Positions 10,821-20,962 of a DNA stretch of 64,000 bases are shown here, piece by piece. The translations under genes and the position numbers were made by a program. The notes under the pieces are model-generated. The model worked only from the letters and a program-made list of their open reading frames with translations. It was not told where the DNA came from and ran no database searches. How positions within the stretch are numbered: position 1 is the first letter of the stretch; every line of letters starts with the position of its first letter. The stretch covers positions 62,001 to 126,000 of the forward strand of contig NZ_CANLXG010000003.1 of the NCBI RefSeq assembly GCF_947495025.1. The letters are read 5' to 3'. This DNA is from an uncultured Roseobacter sp. Lineage in GTDB: Bacteria; Pseudomonadota; Alphaproteobacteria; Rhodobacterales; Rhodobacteraceae.

Positions 10821-12167
10821 TCACAGGGCCGGTCCGAGCTCCATCCGGCTGCCATCACTGAACCGCGCGAACCTGAACCGTGACAGATTGTGATCCACAT
10901 GCGCGCCTGTTGCCAGAGCCGCCAGAATGCGCCCCATGGCCGGACCAATACCAAATCCATGCCCGCTCATGCCTGTACCGACAACCAGCCCCGGCAGCAT
11001 CTCAATGCGGTCAACAACCGGAACAACATCAGGCATAGTATCGATCATACCGGCCCAGGCATGCGTCAGGTCAAATGCCGGCAGGTCGGGAAACAGGGCG
11101 GCGAAGCTCGTCTGCAGCTCGCGGAGTTTACGGGCGTTCGGAGACGGGTTCAGAATGCGGCAGTCCTCAAACGGGCTGCGATCACCGCCATCCCAGCGCC
11201 GCGCAGTCCCCCAGGCATCCGGATAGCCACGTGGCGCACCGGGCAGAAAACGCGTGCCCAGTGGATCAGCCTTCAGTTGCCGCAGAAATTTCGGAAAGGC
11301 ACGAAAGGCATCCCATCCCAGAAAGAGTTCGTGAAAACCGCCCGCAGCAAGCGTATAGCCGCCATCCTGCCGGTACCTGAATGCGAGCCCCCTGTCTGCC
11401 ACGCCGCCTGGCGTCACCTGCGGCAGTGCGCCTGTCGATGCCACTGTTGAGCGAACGGAGAGCTGTGGCAGCGACACACCGTGGTTTCTCAGGAAAAGCG
11501 ACGACCACGCGCCGCCTGCAAGGATCACCGAGGAGGCACGGACAGCACCGGCCTCGGTGACGACGCCGCTTACCCGGCCCGCAGAAACATCCAGGCAGCG
11601 CACCGCACAATTCTCGCGCAGCACAGCGCCCTCCCGCACTGCAATGCCTGCCAGGGCGGGAACCGCCTTCCATGGCTCGGCGCGCATATCCGACGCCGTG
11701 TGAAGCGCACCGGCATATTGTCGGGCCATGCCTGGGACAAGTGCGGCTGTCTCCGATGCCGTCAGGATACGGGTATCCACTCCGTTGTCGCGTGCGTGCG
11801 GCAACCAGGCCTCGTATTTTGCAAGTTCTTCACTGGTCCGCGCCAGATAGGTCACACCGCCCGTTTTCAGGCCGATGTTCTCATTGGTTTCCCCGGACAG
11901 TTCGCGCCACAGGCGGCCGGCTTCTACCATGACAGGCAACTCATCCGGGTCACGCCCCTGCTGCCGGATCCAGCCCCAGTTGCGTCCTGACTGCTCGGCC
12001 GCGATGCGCCCTTTTTCCAGCAGGACCACATGATGACCGGCGCGGGCCAGAAAAAGAGCGGCCGAAACCCCTATGACACCGCCACCTATAACGACAACAT
12101 CCGTACTTTCCGGCAGATCAGCCTGAAACGTGAGGGGCGAGGTCACTGTGATCGGAATACCGGGCAT
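10821..12167 (-). CDS. FAD-dependent oxidoreductase, DAO family
   Basis: ORF 448 aa; VVVIGGGVIGVSAALFLARAGHHVVLLEKG Rossmann motif; C-terminal GTGMSGHGFGIGPAMGR. Confidence 0.92.
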   Translation of the reverse strand: MPGIPITVTSPLTFQADLPESTDVVVIGGGVIGVSAALFLARAGHHVVLLEKGRIAAEQSGRNWGWIRQQGRDPDELPVMVEAGRLWRELSGETNENIGLKTGGVTYLARTSEELAKYEAWLPHARDNGVDTRILTASETAALVPGMARQYAGALHTASDMRAEPWKAVPALAGIAVREGAVLRENCAVRCLDVSAGRVSGVVTEAGAVRASSVILAGGAWSSLFLRNHGVSLPQLSVRSTVASTGALPQVTPGGVADRGLAFRYRQDGGYTLAAGGFHELFLGWDAFRAFPKFLRQLKADPLGTRFLPGAPRGYPDAWGTARRWDGGDRSPFEDCRILNPSPNARKLRELQTSFAALFPDLPAFDLTHAWAGMIDTMPDVVPVVDRIEMLPGLVVGTGMSGHGFGIGPAMGRILAALATGAHVDHNLSRFRFARFSDGSRMELGPAL

Positions 12168-12181
12168 ACAGCCTTTATCGC

Positions 12182-13345
12182 TCAGTCACAGAGCGTCCCG
12201 ATCAGACGTTCCATAAAACGATGACCCGCCTGAAACTGTTCCTTGGTGATGAATTCGTTGGGCTGATGCGCCTGTGCAATATCGCCGGGCCCGCATATGA
12301 CAGCCGAATATCCCGCTTCCTGAAACTGGCCGGCCTCTGTGCCATAGCTGACGACGTGGCTCGCATTATCGCCGGTAATACGGCGGACCAGTTCCTCTGC
12401 CGCGCCCGCCTCTTCAGGTGCCAGTGCCGGAACGTCAAAGCGGGGCGTCACATGAATGCGTGTCTCGGGCACAACTGCCTGCATCATCGCCTCGACCTCT
12501 GCCACGCGGTCGCGGTAGCGTTTTTCCCATATCGCCTTGTCCTCGCCGGGCACAACGCGAAAATCCATTGCAAAGCGGCAGTCCTTGGCGGTGATATTGT
12601 GCGCGGTACCGCCCTGGATCATGCCGACATGGGCGGTTGTGTACGGCGGATCAAACGCACTTGCCAGCACACCGGGTTCGGCATCGCGGTTGGCTGCATT
12701 GATGTCATTGGCCCAGTCAATCAGCTTTGCCCCGTACATTACCGCATTTACGCCCCGGTCGAGAATGGAGCTGTGCACCTCAAAACCCTGCACATGCGTG
12801 TCAAAGCCGGTACCGCCCTTGTGGCCCGAAACAGCCTGCATCATCGAGGGTTCGCCAACAATCACGGCGGCGCCTTTCGGCAGGACAGGCTGCATCGCCT
12901 CGATCATCGGGGGCGCACCGGTGCATCCGATTTCCTCGTCAAAACTCAGTGCAAGCTGCAGGGGTCGTTTCAACGGCGCATATTGTGCTTCGACCAGAGC
13001 CCAGACCGCCAGGGCATCAAATCCCTTCATGTCGCAGGTGCCGCGCCCTGCATAGCGGTCTTCAAATTCCACCACTTCAAAAGGGTCGGTGTCCCAGGGC
13101 TGACCCTCCACAGGAACAACATCCGTATGGCCGGACAGAACGATTGCCCCTTCTTCCCAGGGGCCCACATGCGCGAAAAGCGCGGCCTTCGGCTCGTCGG
13201 GTTTGTTGTAGCGGTGAGACGTGATCCCATGGCTGCCGAGGTATTCCTCGACCCAGTCGATCAGAGGCAGATTGGTATCCCGGCTCACAGTGGGGAAGCT
13301 CACCAGTTTCTGCATGATCTCCAGCGGTGACAGACGATCGGTCAT
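12182..13345 (-). CDS. argE: M20 family acetylornithine deacetylase-like
   Basis: Start MTDRLSPLEIMQKLVSFPTVSRDTN; SGHTDVVPVEGQPW, GRGTCDMKGF; ORF track start lies upstream in the ATPase gene. Confidence 0.88.
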   Translation of the reverse strand: MTDRLSPLEIMQKLVSFPTVSRDTNLPLIDWVEEYLGSHGITSHRYNKPDEPKAALFAHVGPWEEGAIVLSGHTDVVPVEGQPWDTDPFEVVEFEDRYAGRGTCDMKGFDALAVWALVEAQYAPLKRPLQLALSFDEEIGCTGAPPMIEAMQPVLPKGAAVIVGEPSMMQAVSGHKGGTGFDTHVQGFEVHSSILDRGVNAVMYGAKLIDWANDINAANRDAEPGVLASAFDPPYTTAHVGMIQGGTAHNITAKDCRFAMDFRVVPGEDKAIWEKRYRDRVAEVEAMMQAVVPETRIHVTPRFDVPALAPEEAGAAEELVRRITGDNASHVVSYGTEAGQFQEAGYSAVICGPGDIAQAHQPNEFITKEQFQAGHRFMERLIGTLCD

Positions 13346-13349
13346 ACGG

Positions 13350-15194
13350 TCAGTACCCGCTGTCGGTTTCCAGGACAAAATGGCCCGGCTCAACTTCGCT
13401 GTACACCGATGGTTCGGGCACATAGCCCGCCGGATGGATCGGAGAGGGAATGGGCTTGAAGTTCAGGTCACTCTCGTCTTTGCGCTGGCGCGGGTCTGCA
13501 ATGGGCACCGCCTTCATGAGTGCCTGAGTATAGGGGTGTCGCGGATTTTCAAAGACGCTCGAACGCGGGCCCAGCTCGACGATACGACCAAGATACATCA
13601 CGCCAACGTGGTGACTGACCCGTTCGACAACGGCCATATCGTGGCTGATGAACAGAAACGACAGGCCCAGTTCAGCCTGCAGCTCCATCATCAGGTTGAG
13701 CACCTGCGCCTGAACTGAAACATCCAGCGCCGAGACGGCCTCGTCTGCGATGATGAGCTTTGGGTTCAGCGCCAGGGCGCGCGCGATGGCAACACGCTGG
13801 CGCTGTCCTCCGGACAGTTCGTGCGGAAAGCGGCGCATAAAGCTGCGCGGCAGTTCAACGCGGTCAAAGAGCATCGCCACCCGGTCTGTAACGTCCTGCC
13901 CGGTCAGCGTGCCAAAGTTATGGATCGGTTCCGCCACCTGTTCGGCCAGCTGCATCTGGGGATTGAGCGATGCGAAGGGATCCTGAAAGATCATCTGCAT
14001 ATCCAGACGCGCCCGGCGCAGACCTTTCTGATCCAGTGCCATAACGTCCGTGCCGTCCAGGTTCACTTCGCCGGAAAGCGGATCCACCAGCCGCAACACC
14101 GAGCGTCCGGCGGAGGATTTGCCGCAACCGGATTCGCCCACCAGGCTGAGGGTCTGGCCCCTGTTGATCGTAAACGAAAGGTCCTCGACCGCGTGTACAT
14201 TCGCAACGGTGCGGCGGAAGAAACCGCCTTTGACCGGAAAACGTGTTGTCAGGTTTTTTACGGTCAGCAGAACCTCGTCCGTACCCGGTATGGGCAGGAT
14301 TTCGGACTGATCGCGGCCCAGCAGTTTCATCGGTTCGGGCGCGGATTTCCCGCGCATCTCGCCCAGTTTGGGCACGGCAGCCAGCAGCGCCTTAGTATAA
14401 GGATGCTGCGGGTTTTCGAATATCGTGGCGACCGGGCCTTCCTCGACTTTGTTGCCGCGGAACATTACGACGACGCGATCCGCCATCTGTGCAACGACCG
14501 CCATATCATGGGTGATGAACATCACCGCCGTCCCGGTTTCCCGCTTGAGCCGGTCCATCAGCGCCAGAATTTCGGCCTGGATCGTCACATCAAGCGCGGT
14601 CGTCGGCTCATCCGCGATCAGCAGGCGCGGCTTGCACGCGAGCGCCATGGCGATCACTACACGCTGCCGCATACCACCTGACAACTCATGCGGATATTGC
14701 TTCAGACGCCGCTCAGGTTCCGGAATCCGGACCTCACGCAACAGTTCCAGCGCCCGCGCCTCGGCTTCGGTCCTGTTCATGTTCTTGTGCAGGCGCAGAC
14801 CTTCGGTCAGCTGACGGCCCACCGTAAAGACAGGGTTCAGCGCCGTCATCGGTTCCTGAAAGATCATCCCGATTTCATTGCCGCGGATTGTCCGCATCAG
14901 TTCGGGGTCAGTGCCTGCCAGATCAATCGTCCCGCCGCTGCTGCGGTCAAAGAGAAGCTCGCCGCCGGCAATCTCGCCACCACCGAATTCCACAAGCCGC
15001 ATAAGAGACAGAGAGGACACCGATTTGCCGGACCCGCTCTCGCCCACCACGCAGACCGTTTCGCCTGGATTGATCTCGAAAGAAACGTCCTCAACGCCGA
15101 CGACGGGGCCGTCCTTGGTCTGGAACTCCACACGGAGACCCCTGATTTCGGCGATGGGCCGGGGCTCTCTGCCCGGCTGTGTCTGATCCAGCAT
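13350..15194 (-). CDS. Dipeptide/oligopeptide ABC transporter, fused two-domain ATP-binding protein
   Basis: Two Walker A (GESGSGKS, GESGCGKS) and two signatures (LSGGMRQR, LSGGQRQR) in one ORF; start MLDQTQPGREPRP. Confidence 0.95.
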   Translation of the reverse strand: MLDQTQPGREPRPIAEIRGLRVEFQTKDGPVVGVEDVSFEINPGETVCVVGESGSGKSVSSLSLMRLVEFGGGEIAGGELLFDRSSGGTIDLAGTDPELMRTIRGNEIGMIFQEPMTALNPVFTVGRQLTEGLRLHKNMNRTEAEARALELLREVRIPEPERRLKQYPHELSGGMRQRVVIAMALACKPRLLIADEPTTALDVTIQAEILALMDRLKRETGTAVMFITHDMAVVAQMADRVVVMFRGNKVEEGPVATIFENPQHPYTKALLAAVPKLGEMRGKSAPEPMKLLGRDQSEILPIPGTDEVLLTVKNLTTRFPVKGGFFRRTVANVHAVEDLSFTINRGQTLSLVGESGCGKSSAGRSVLRLVDPLSGEVNLDGTDVMALDQKGLRRARLDMQMIFQDPFASLNPQMQLAEQVAEPIHNFGTLTGQDVTDRVAMLFDRVELPRSFMRRFPHELSGGQRQRVAIARALALNPKLIIADEAVSALDVSVQAQVLNLMMELQAELGLSFLFISHDMAVVERVSHHVGVMYLGRIVELGPRSSVFENPRHPYTQALMKAVPIADPRQRKDESDLNFKPIPSPIHPAGYVPEPSVYSEVEPGHFVLETDSGY

Positions 15195-15467
15195 ACATGA
15201 CCCTGTTGTTCCCTGCAGCGACGCTAAGGCCATGCAGCAGGCACTGTCAAACCCTGGCTGCGTCTTTCCATCACGTCAGCCATCACAAGGCTTGCTTTTT
15301 CCGCAAAACATGCTTCGATGAGGCCACGCATCCGGGGGGATCGGCTGAATTTCTGCACGACATGGCAGACTTAGCTCCCGTAACCCGCTGGAAATGATAG
15401 CGAAAAACAGCAGCTTGATCACCCGGGCTGTTCAAACGGCATTTAAATGTCCAACACGGAGTAAAAC

Positions 15468-17189
15468 ATGAAACTCAGAACCTTACTGATGGGCGCCATC
15501 GCGACCACAGCCCTCGCACCGGCAGTCCTCGCGGATGGCCATAAAGGCGAGCGGGGCCGCGACGGCGAGGTCAAGATCATCTACTGGCAGGCGCCCTCGA
15601 TCCTGAACCCGTATCTGTCGGGTGGCACCAAGGATCTCGAGTCGGCCTCGCTGGTGATCGAACCTCTTGGACGATACGACGAAAACGGCGCGCTCGTGCC
15701 CTTCCTTGCCGAAGCCATCCCGACCGTGGAAAACGGCGGTGTTGCCGCTGATCTGACATCGATCACATGGAAGCTCAAAGAAGGCCTTCTGTGGTCAGAC
15801 GGCAGCGCCGTGACCTCGGCAGATGTGAAATTCACAGCGGACTACTGCATGCATCCCGAAGGCGGTTGCGCCCAGGGCGCCAAGTTCGACGGTGTTGAAA
15901 ACGTCGAGATCGTCGATGACCTGACAGTGAAAGTCACCTTCAACCAGCCACAGCCCAATCCTTACGGGCCGTTCATGGGTGGGCAGTCACCGATTATTCA
16001 GGCCGCACAGTTTGCCGATTGCTTGGGCGCAAAAGCACCTGAGTGTACCGAAGCAAACTTCAACCCCATTGGCACAGGCCCGTTCGTGGTCACTGACTTC
16101 CGTCCGAATGACGTGATCCAGATGGTTGCCAACGAAAATTTCCGCGAACCGGGCAAGCCTGCTTTTGCGTCACTGACGTTCAAAGGCGGCGGCGATGCGA
16201 CAGCAGCCGGCCGGTCCGTGATGGAAACAGGCGAGTACGACTATGCCTGGAACATGCAGCTGGCACCCGACGTTCTGGCGAAGATGGCCGAAGGTGGCAA
16301 AGGCACACCGATCGCAGCCTTTGGTACGCTGGTGGAGCGTCTGGAAATGAACCTGACGAACCCGTCGCCGGATCTGCCTGCCGAGACACGCTCGACAGTT
16401 GCCGAACCTCATCCGTTCCTGTCTGACATCAACGTGCGCAAGGCACTTTCGATGGCAATTGACCGCCCGCTGCTGGTCGAAATCGGGTACGGCCAGGCCG
16501 GTCGCCCGACATGTAACCTCGTACCCGCGCCTGCGCTTTATGCCTCTGACAACACTGAATGCCTGACACAGGACATTGATGGCGCGAACGCTCTGCTTGA
16601 CGAAGCCGGCTGGGTCGACAGCGATGGCGACGGCGTGCGTGACAAGGATGGCGTGAAACTGTCAATCCTGTATCAGACATCCACAAACGCTGTGCGCCAG
16701 GACTTTCAGGCTCTGATCAAAGAGTGGTGGAGCATGATCGGTGTCGAAACCGAACTGCGTAACCTGGACGCATCTGTGTTCTTCGGCGGTGACCCGGGCT
16801 CACCCGACACTTTCCAGAAGTTCTATGCGGACGTGGAAATGTACGCCAACAACTTTGACGGTACGGACCCGCAGGCCTATCTCTCGGCCTATCGCTGCGG
16901 CAACGAACCCAAGCCTTCCAGCCAGTGGCAGGGTGAGAACATCAACCGCTTCTGCGACCCTGAATATGACGCCCTGCTCGACGAGCTGGCACGGACAGGC
17001 GAGCTGGACAAGCGCGGCGAGATCGCCAAAAAGCTGAACGATATGCTGACAAAAGACAGCTACACAATCGTTCCGCTGGTGGACCGTGGCCGTGTGTCTG
17101 CAGCCTCTAACACACTGGGTGGTGTGATCCTGAACACCTGGGATTCCGAGCTGTGGAACGTGGCTGACTGGTACCGCATCGGAAACTGA
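15468..17189 (+). CDS. Peptide ABC transporter substrate-binding protein
   Basis: ORF 573 aa; signal peptide MKLRTLLMGAIATTALAPAVLA and SBP family 5 features. Confidence 0.93.
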   Translation: MKLRTLLMGAIATTALAPAVLADGHKGERGRDGEVKIIYWQAPSILNPYLSGGTKDLESASLVIEPLGRYDENGALVPFLAEAIPTVENGGVAADLTSITWKLKEGLLWSDGSAVTSADVKFTADYCMHPEGGCAQGAKFDGVENVEIVDDLTVKVTFNQPQPNPYGPFMGGQSPIIQAAQFADCLGAKAPECTEANFNPIGTGPFVVTDFRPNDVIQMVANENFREPGKPAFASLTFKGGGDATAAGRSVMETGEYDYAWNMQLAPDVLAKMAEGGKGTPIAAFGTLVERLEMNLTNPSPDLPAETRSTVAEPHPFLSDINVRKALSMAIDRPLLVEIGYGQAGRPTCNLVPAPALYASDNTECLTQDIDGANALLDEAGWVDSDGDGVRDKDGVKLSILYQTSTNAVRQDFQALIKEWWSMIGVETELRNLDASVFFGGDPGSPDTFQKFYADVEMYANNFDGTDPQAYLSAYRCGNEPKPSSQWQGENINRFCDPEYDALLDELARTGELDKRGEIAKKLNDMLTKDSYTIVPLVDRGRVSAASNTLGGVILNTWDSELWNVADWYRIGN

Positions 17190-17200
17190 TGAAACTGAGG

Positions 17201-17236
17201 CAGGGCGCGGGCATTCCGCGCCCTGACCTTTTTCAG
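17201..17236 (+). terminator. Intra-operon hairpin after the substrate-binding protein gene
   Basis: CAGGGCGCGG-GCATT-CCGCGCCCTG perfect 10-bp stem followed by ACCTTTTTC. Confidence 0.75.
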
Positions 17237-17307
17237 CCGGGGAATATGCCAGTGTGCATCCGGCGGCATCGGAACAATAATAAAAACCTCCCGACAAGGC
17301 GGAGCGC

Positions 17308-18315
17308 ATGCTGACTTTCACCATCCGCAGACTGGTTCTCTCGATCCCGACACTGCTGTTTATCAGCCTTGTCATTTTTCTCCTGCTGCAACTGGCGCCG
17401 GGCGATCCGATGGCGCAGGTGCCGCTCACTGTCCCTCCTGAAGTCAAACAGAAGATGCGTGAGGCGCTTGGTCTCGGCGCTCCCATCCACGTCCAGTACT
17501 GGAAATGGCTGGTTCAGTTTTTCTGGGTGGAACCACAGGTGCTTGTGGATCACTGGTTCGGCACGGCATTCTCCGAGGGCAAGCTGAGGGTCATTTCCTG
17601 GCAGACGCGTTCGCCTGTGATGGACATCGTTATCCAGCGTATGCCGCAGACGCTCTGGGTTGTCGGCATGTCCTACATCGTCGGCATCCTGATCGCCCTG
17701 CCCATCGGAATTTACTCTGCCTACCGGCAGTATTCCCTCTTTGACCAGGCCGGCACATTCATCTCGATGATCGGCTTTTCAATCCCGCCCTTTTTCTCTG
17801 GCGTTCTGGTGATCGTGATCTTCTCGGTCAATCTGGGATGGTTCCCGTCAATCTATGACACCACACACGTGGTCACCGACTGGGCCAGTTTCAAAATCCA
17901 GCTGCAGCAGATGATCATGCCGGTGATGGTGCTGGCGCTCCAGACAACAGCGCAGATCAGCCGTTTCATGCGGGCCTCAATGCTCGATAATCTCAACCAG
18001 GACTATGTGCGCACCGCCCGCGCCAAAGGTCTGAAAGAAAGCGTCGTTGTACTGGTACATGTCCTGCGCAACTCGATGATCCCGATTGTTACCGTCATCG
18101 CCTTGGGCATCCCGTCGATCTTCGGCGGTGCCATCATTACCGAAACACTGTTCAAGGTGAACGGCATCGGTCAACTGCTGCTGACGGCACTGTTTGCCAA
18201 TGACCTGCCAATGGTCATGACACTGACCTTCATCTTTGCCATCCTGATCGTGGTCTTCAACCTGATCGCTGACGTGCTTTACGGCATTCTGGACCCGAGG
18301 ATCCGCTATGACTGA
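17308..18315 (+). CDS. Dipeptide/oligopeptide ABC transporter permease (DppB type)
   Basis: ORF 335 aa; N-terminal MLTFTIRRLVLSIPTLLFISLVIFLLLQLAPGDP, DYVRTARAKGL EAA loop. Confidence 0.95.
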   Translation: MLTFTIRRLVLSIPTLLFISLVIFLLLQLAPGDPMAQVPLTVPPEVKQKMREALGLGAPIHVQYWKWLVQFFWVEPQVLVDHWFGTAFSEGKLRVISWQTRSPVMDIVIQRMPQTLWVVGMSYIVGILIALPIGIYSAYRQYSLFDQAGTFISMIGFSIPPFFSGVLVIVIFSVNLGWFPSIYDTTHVVTDWASFKIQLQQMIMPVMVLALQTTAQISRFMRASMLDNLNQDYVRTARAKGLKESVVVLVHVLRNSMIPIVTVIALGIPSIFGGAIITETLFKVNGIGQLLLTALFANDLPMVMTLTFIFAILIVVFNLIADVLYGILDPRIRYD

Positions 18316-19285
18316 TCAGAACGCTGAAATCGAGACATTCGGCGCGCTTCAGGACAAGGAGCCGCAGAAGGAACCGCAAAGCCAGTGGCGCGAGGTCTGG
18401 GACCAGTTCCGCAAGCACAAGGGTGCGATGATCGGCGGCGGCTTTTTGCTGGCGATCACGCTTTTCGTGCTGATCGGTCCCTGGGTCTGGCAGATCGATG
18501 CCAAGAAGCTGGACATCCGCAACAAGGACCTGCGCCCGATCTATACGGCGCTCTGGGACAGCGATGCCAGGGTGCTCTGGGCGCGACCCCTGGGGACGGA
18601 CAACCTCGGGCGCGATATCATGGCAACGCTCATTGCAGGGGGACGTGCCTCGCTGGCCGTCGGCTGGACGGCCATGATCCTGTCGCTGTTTATCGGGACG
18701 GCCGTTGGCGTCTGTGCGGGCTACTTCAAGCGCCTGGATGGCGTTCTGATGCGGATCACCGACCTTTTCCTCTCGCTGCCGATCCTGCCTCTGCTGCTCG
18801 TCGCGGTGACGCTGTTTCGTCAACCTCTGCGCGCGGCGTTCGGGCCCGAAGGAGGCATGTTCATCCTGATCGTCGGCGTCATCGGTATCACGTCCTGGAT
18901 GCCCACGGCCCGTATTGTGCGTGGCGAAATTCTCGCCCTCAAGGAACGGGAGTTTATCCTCGCTGCACGGTCGATCGGGACAACACCGTTCCTGATTATC
19001 CGGCGCCACCTGCTGCCGAACGTCGTGTCACCCATCATGGTCTCCGCGACGCTTGGTCTTGCGACAGCGATTATCACCGAAAGCGCGCTGAGCTTTCTGG
19101 GCGTGGGCTTCCCGTCGGACTTCCCGACCTGGGGCAAACTGCTTTCAGACGCGGTGCCACGGATGGAAGAGTTCCCGGAACGCGTCATGTTGCCGGGTAT
19201 TCTGATCTCGCTCACGGTTCTGTCGGTGAACTACCTGGGTGACGGTCTCCGCGACGCACTCGATCCCCGGATACGCGGCAGATAA
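18308..19285 (+). CDS. Dipeptide/oligopeptide ABC transporter permease (DppC type)
   Basis: ORF 325 aa; GTDNLGRDIMATLIAGGRASLAVG, ESALSFLGVGFP. Confidence 0.95.
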   Translation: MTDQNAEIETFGALQDKEPQKEPQSQWREVWDQFRKHKGAMIGGGFLLAITLFVLIGPWVWQIDAKKLDIRNKDLRPIYTALWDSDARVLWARPLGTDNLGRDIMATLIAGGRASLAVGWTAMILSLFIGTAVGVCAGYFKRLDGVLMRITDLFLSLPILPLLLVAVTLFRQPLRAAFGPEGGMFILIVGVIGITSWMPTARIVRGEILALKEREFILAARSIGTTPFLIIRRHLLPNVVSPIMVSATLGLATAIITESALSFLGVGFPSDFPTWGKLLSDAVPRMEEFPERVMLPGILISLTVLSVNYLGDGLRDALDPRIRGR

Positions 19286-19457
19286 GCCGCGCGTCCGGTC
19301 CGGATCCCGCCGGTTCTGACAGCATGCCAAATCAGCCTGATGTACCGGGCCTGGGACGGCGGGCGGGGCGCATTTGGCGAAAGCCAAACAGCGTCGTCCG
19401 GCCGTCTGCACAGCGCAAAACCGGAACACCCGCGCAGGCTTCCGAAAAGCGCGGGCG

Positions 19458-20741
19458 TTATTCGACGCTCGCTCTGAGCCGGCGGATAAGCCACCAGACC
19501 AGCAATACTACAGGAACCGTTACCAGCGCCGTCAGCATACCTTTGCTGAGCCCTGTGGCCTGTGTGAGGGGGTACAGAAGGTATCCGGCCAGCGAAACCG
19601 CGTAGTAGCTGATCGCCACAACGGACAGGCCCTCAACTGTGCGTTGCAGCCGCAACTGCAGATCCGATCTGCGGTCCATACTTTCCAGCAGCGCCTGGTT
19701 CTGTGCGGACCTTTCCACATCAACCCGTGTTCTGAGCAGATTGGACGCACGGATAGACCGGCTCGACATGGCATCAAGCCGGCGTTCTGCTGACGTCACT
19801 GTCCGCATCGCCGGTGCGTACCGCCGCATCATGAATTCGGCAAAATGCTGGCGGCTGCGAAACCGTACCTCACGCAGCGCTTCAATGCGCTGATTGACCA
19901 GTGCCTCATAGGCCCCGGTCGCGCCGAAACGGAACGAGGACTGCGCCGACAGGGTTTCAAGCTCTGCTGATATACTCAGCAGGGAATTCAGCGTCTCCTC
20001 GGCACTGGCCGTCTCGCTGGTCATATCGCTCATCAGCCCGGTCAGTTTCGTGTCGAGATCGTTCAGCTTTGGCTGCAGCGCCCGCACCCGCGCGAACCCG
20101 AGCATCGACATCGATTTATATGTCTCAATCTCGCACAGACGCTGAACGATCCGCCCGATGCGCCGTCTGCCCGTGCCGGCATCCGCAAAGACAGCAAACC
20201 GCAGATGTCCGTTCACATCGATGCGGAAATCACCCGCCACGGTCGCTGCGTTGTCGAGTACGTTGGACACAGCGAGGCTCTCGGAAACAAACCAGCCAGA
20301 GACCGCACGCTCGATTTCTGTTTCATCGTCCGGTCGCGGTACGATGTGCAGCATAGCAGACGTCACGCGCTGGCCGGGTGCCTTGTCCAGCCAGTCTGCC
20401 GGAAAAACGTCAAAGGACGCAGGATCAAAAGCCCGCTCTGCGCCCTCTTCAAGAAACGCGGTGTAGGTGACAAACTCGGTATGCTGCTCCCATTTGATCC
20501 AGTGCTTGCCGATCTGGCCATAGTAGTGGGTCGCACCGGGCTGGGGGTGCGGCGCCCCATGCCGGTCCAGCAGGTCGGTCAGGTGCTGCAGATCCTGCGC
20601 CCGGTCACGACTGACGGCGTCATTCGGTTGCTTGATAGCCACATAGACTGCCGAACACGGGGCTTCCATGGATGGAAACGGCCGGGCATGCAGTTCGTTT
20701 GCAAGCTTATAGCGTAACGGGTGGTCTGTGATCGGTGACAT
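19458..20741 (-). CDS. DUF3422 family membrane protein
   Basis: Start MSPITDHPLRYKLANELHARPFPS; C-terminal paired TM helices; matches my recollection of DUF3422 proteins. Confidence 0.8.
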   Translation of the reverse strand: MSPITDHPLRYKLANELHARPFPSMEAPCSAVYVAIKQPNDAVSRDRAQDLQHLTDLLDRHGAPHPQPGATHYYGQIGKHWIKWEQHTEFVTYTAFLEEGAERAFDPASFDVFPADWLDKAPGQRVTSAMLHIVPRPDDETEIERAVSGWFVSESLAVSNVLDNAATVAGDFRIDVNGHLRFAVFADAGTGRRRIGRIVQRLCEIETYKSMSMLGFARVRALQPKLNDLDTKLTGLMSDMTSETASAEETLNSLLSISAELETLSAQSSFRFGATGAYEALVNQRIEALREVRFRSRQHFAEFMMRRYAPAMRTVTSAERRLDAMSSRSIRASNLLRTRVDVERSAQNQALLESMDRRSDLQLRLQRTVEGLSVVAISYYAVSLAGYLLYPLTQATGLSKGMLTALVTVPVVLLVWWLIRRLRASVE

Positions 20742-20909
20742 GGGCAAGCTCCGTATAGAAAGAGGGATAGCGCCAGCCCTCACAAAGTCAACGAAATTCG
20801 CCAATCAGATCAAATGCTTAACTGAATGCAACGGTATACCGGCGCCGTCATGGCGGGCGCATTCAGGCAGGTCGCTGTCACAGCAGACCAAACAGGAGCA
20901 TCCGGGAAC

Positions 20910-20940
20910 AAAAAACGCGCCGCATTTCTGCGGCGCGCTT
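20910..20940 (-). terminator. Rho-independent terminator of pntAB
   Basis: CGCGCCGCA-TTTC-TGCGGCGCG perfect 9-bp stem; minus strand is followed by TTTTTTG; located 23 nt past the pntB stop. Confidence 0.85.
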
Positions 20941-20962
20941 TGGCTGAAAATCTGTCCGGGGA

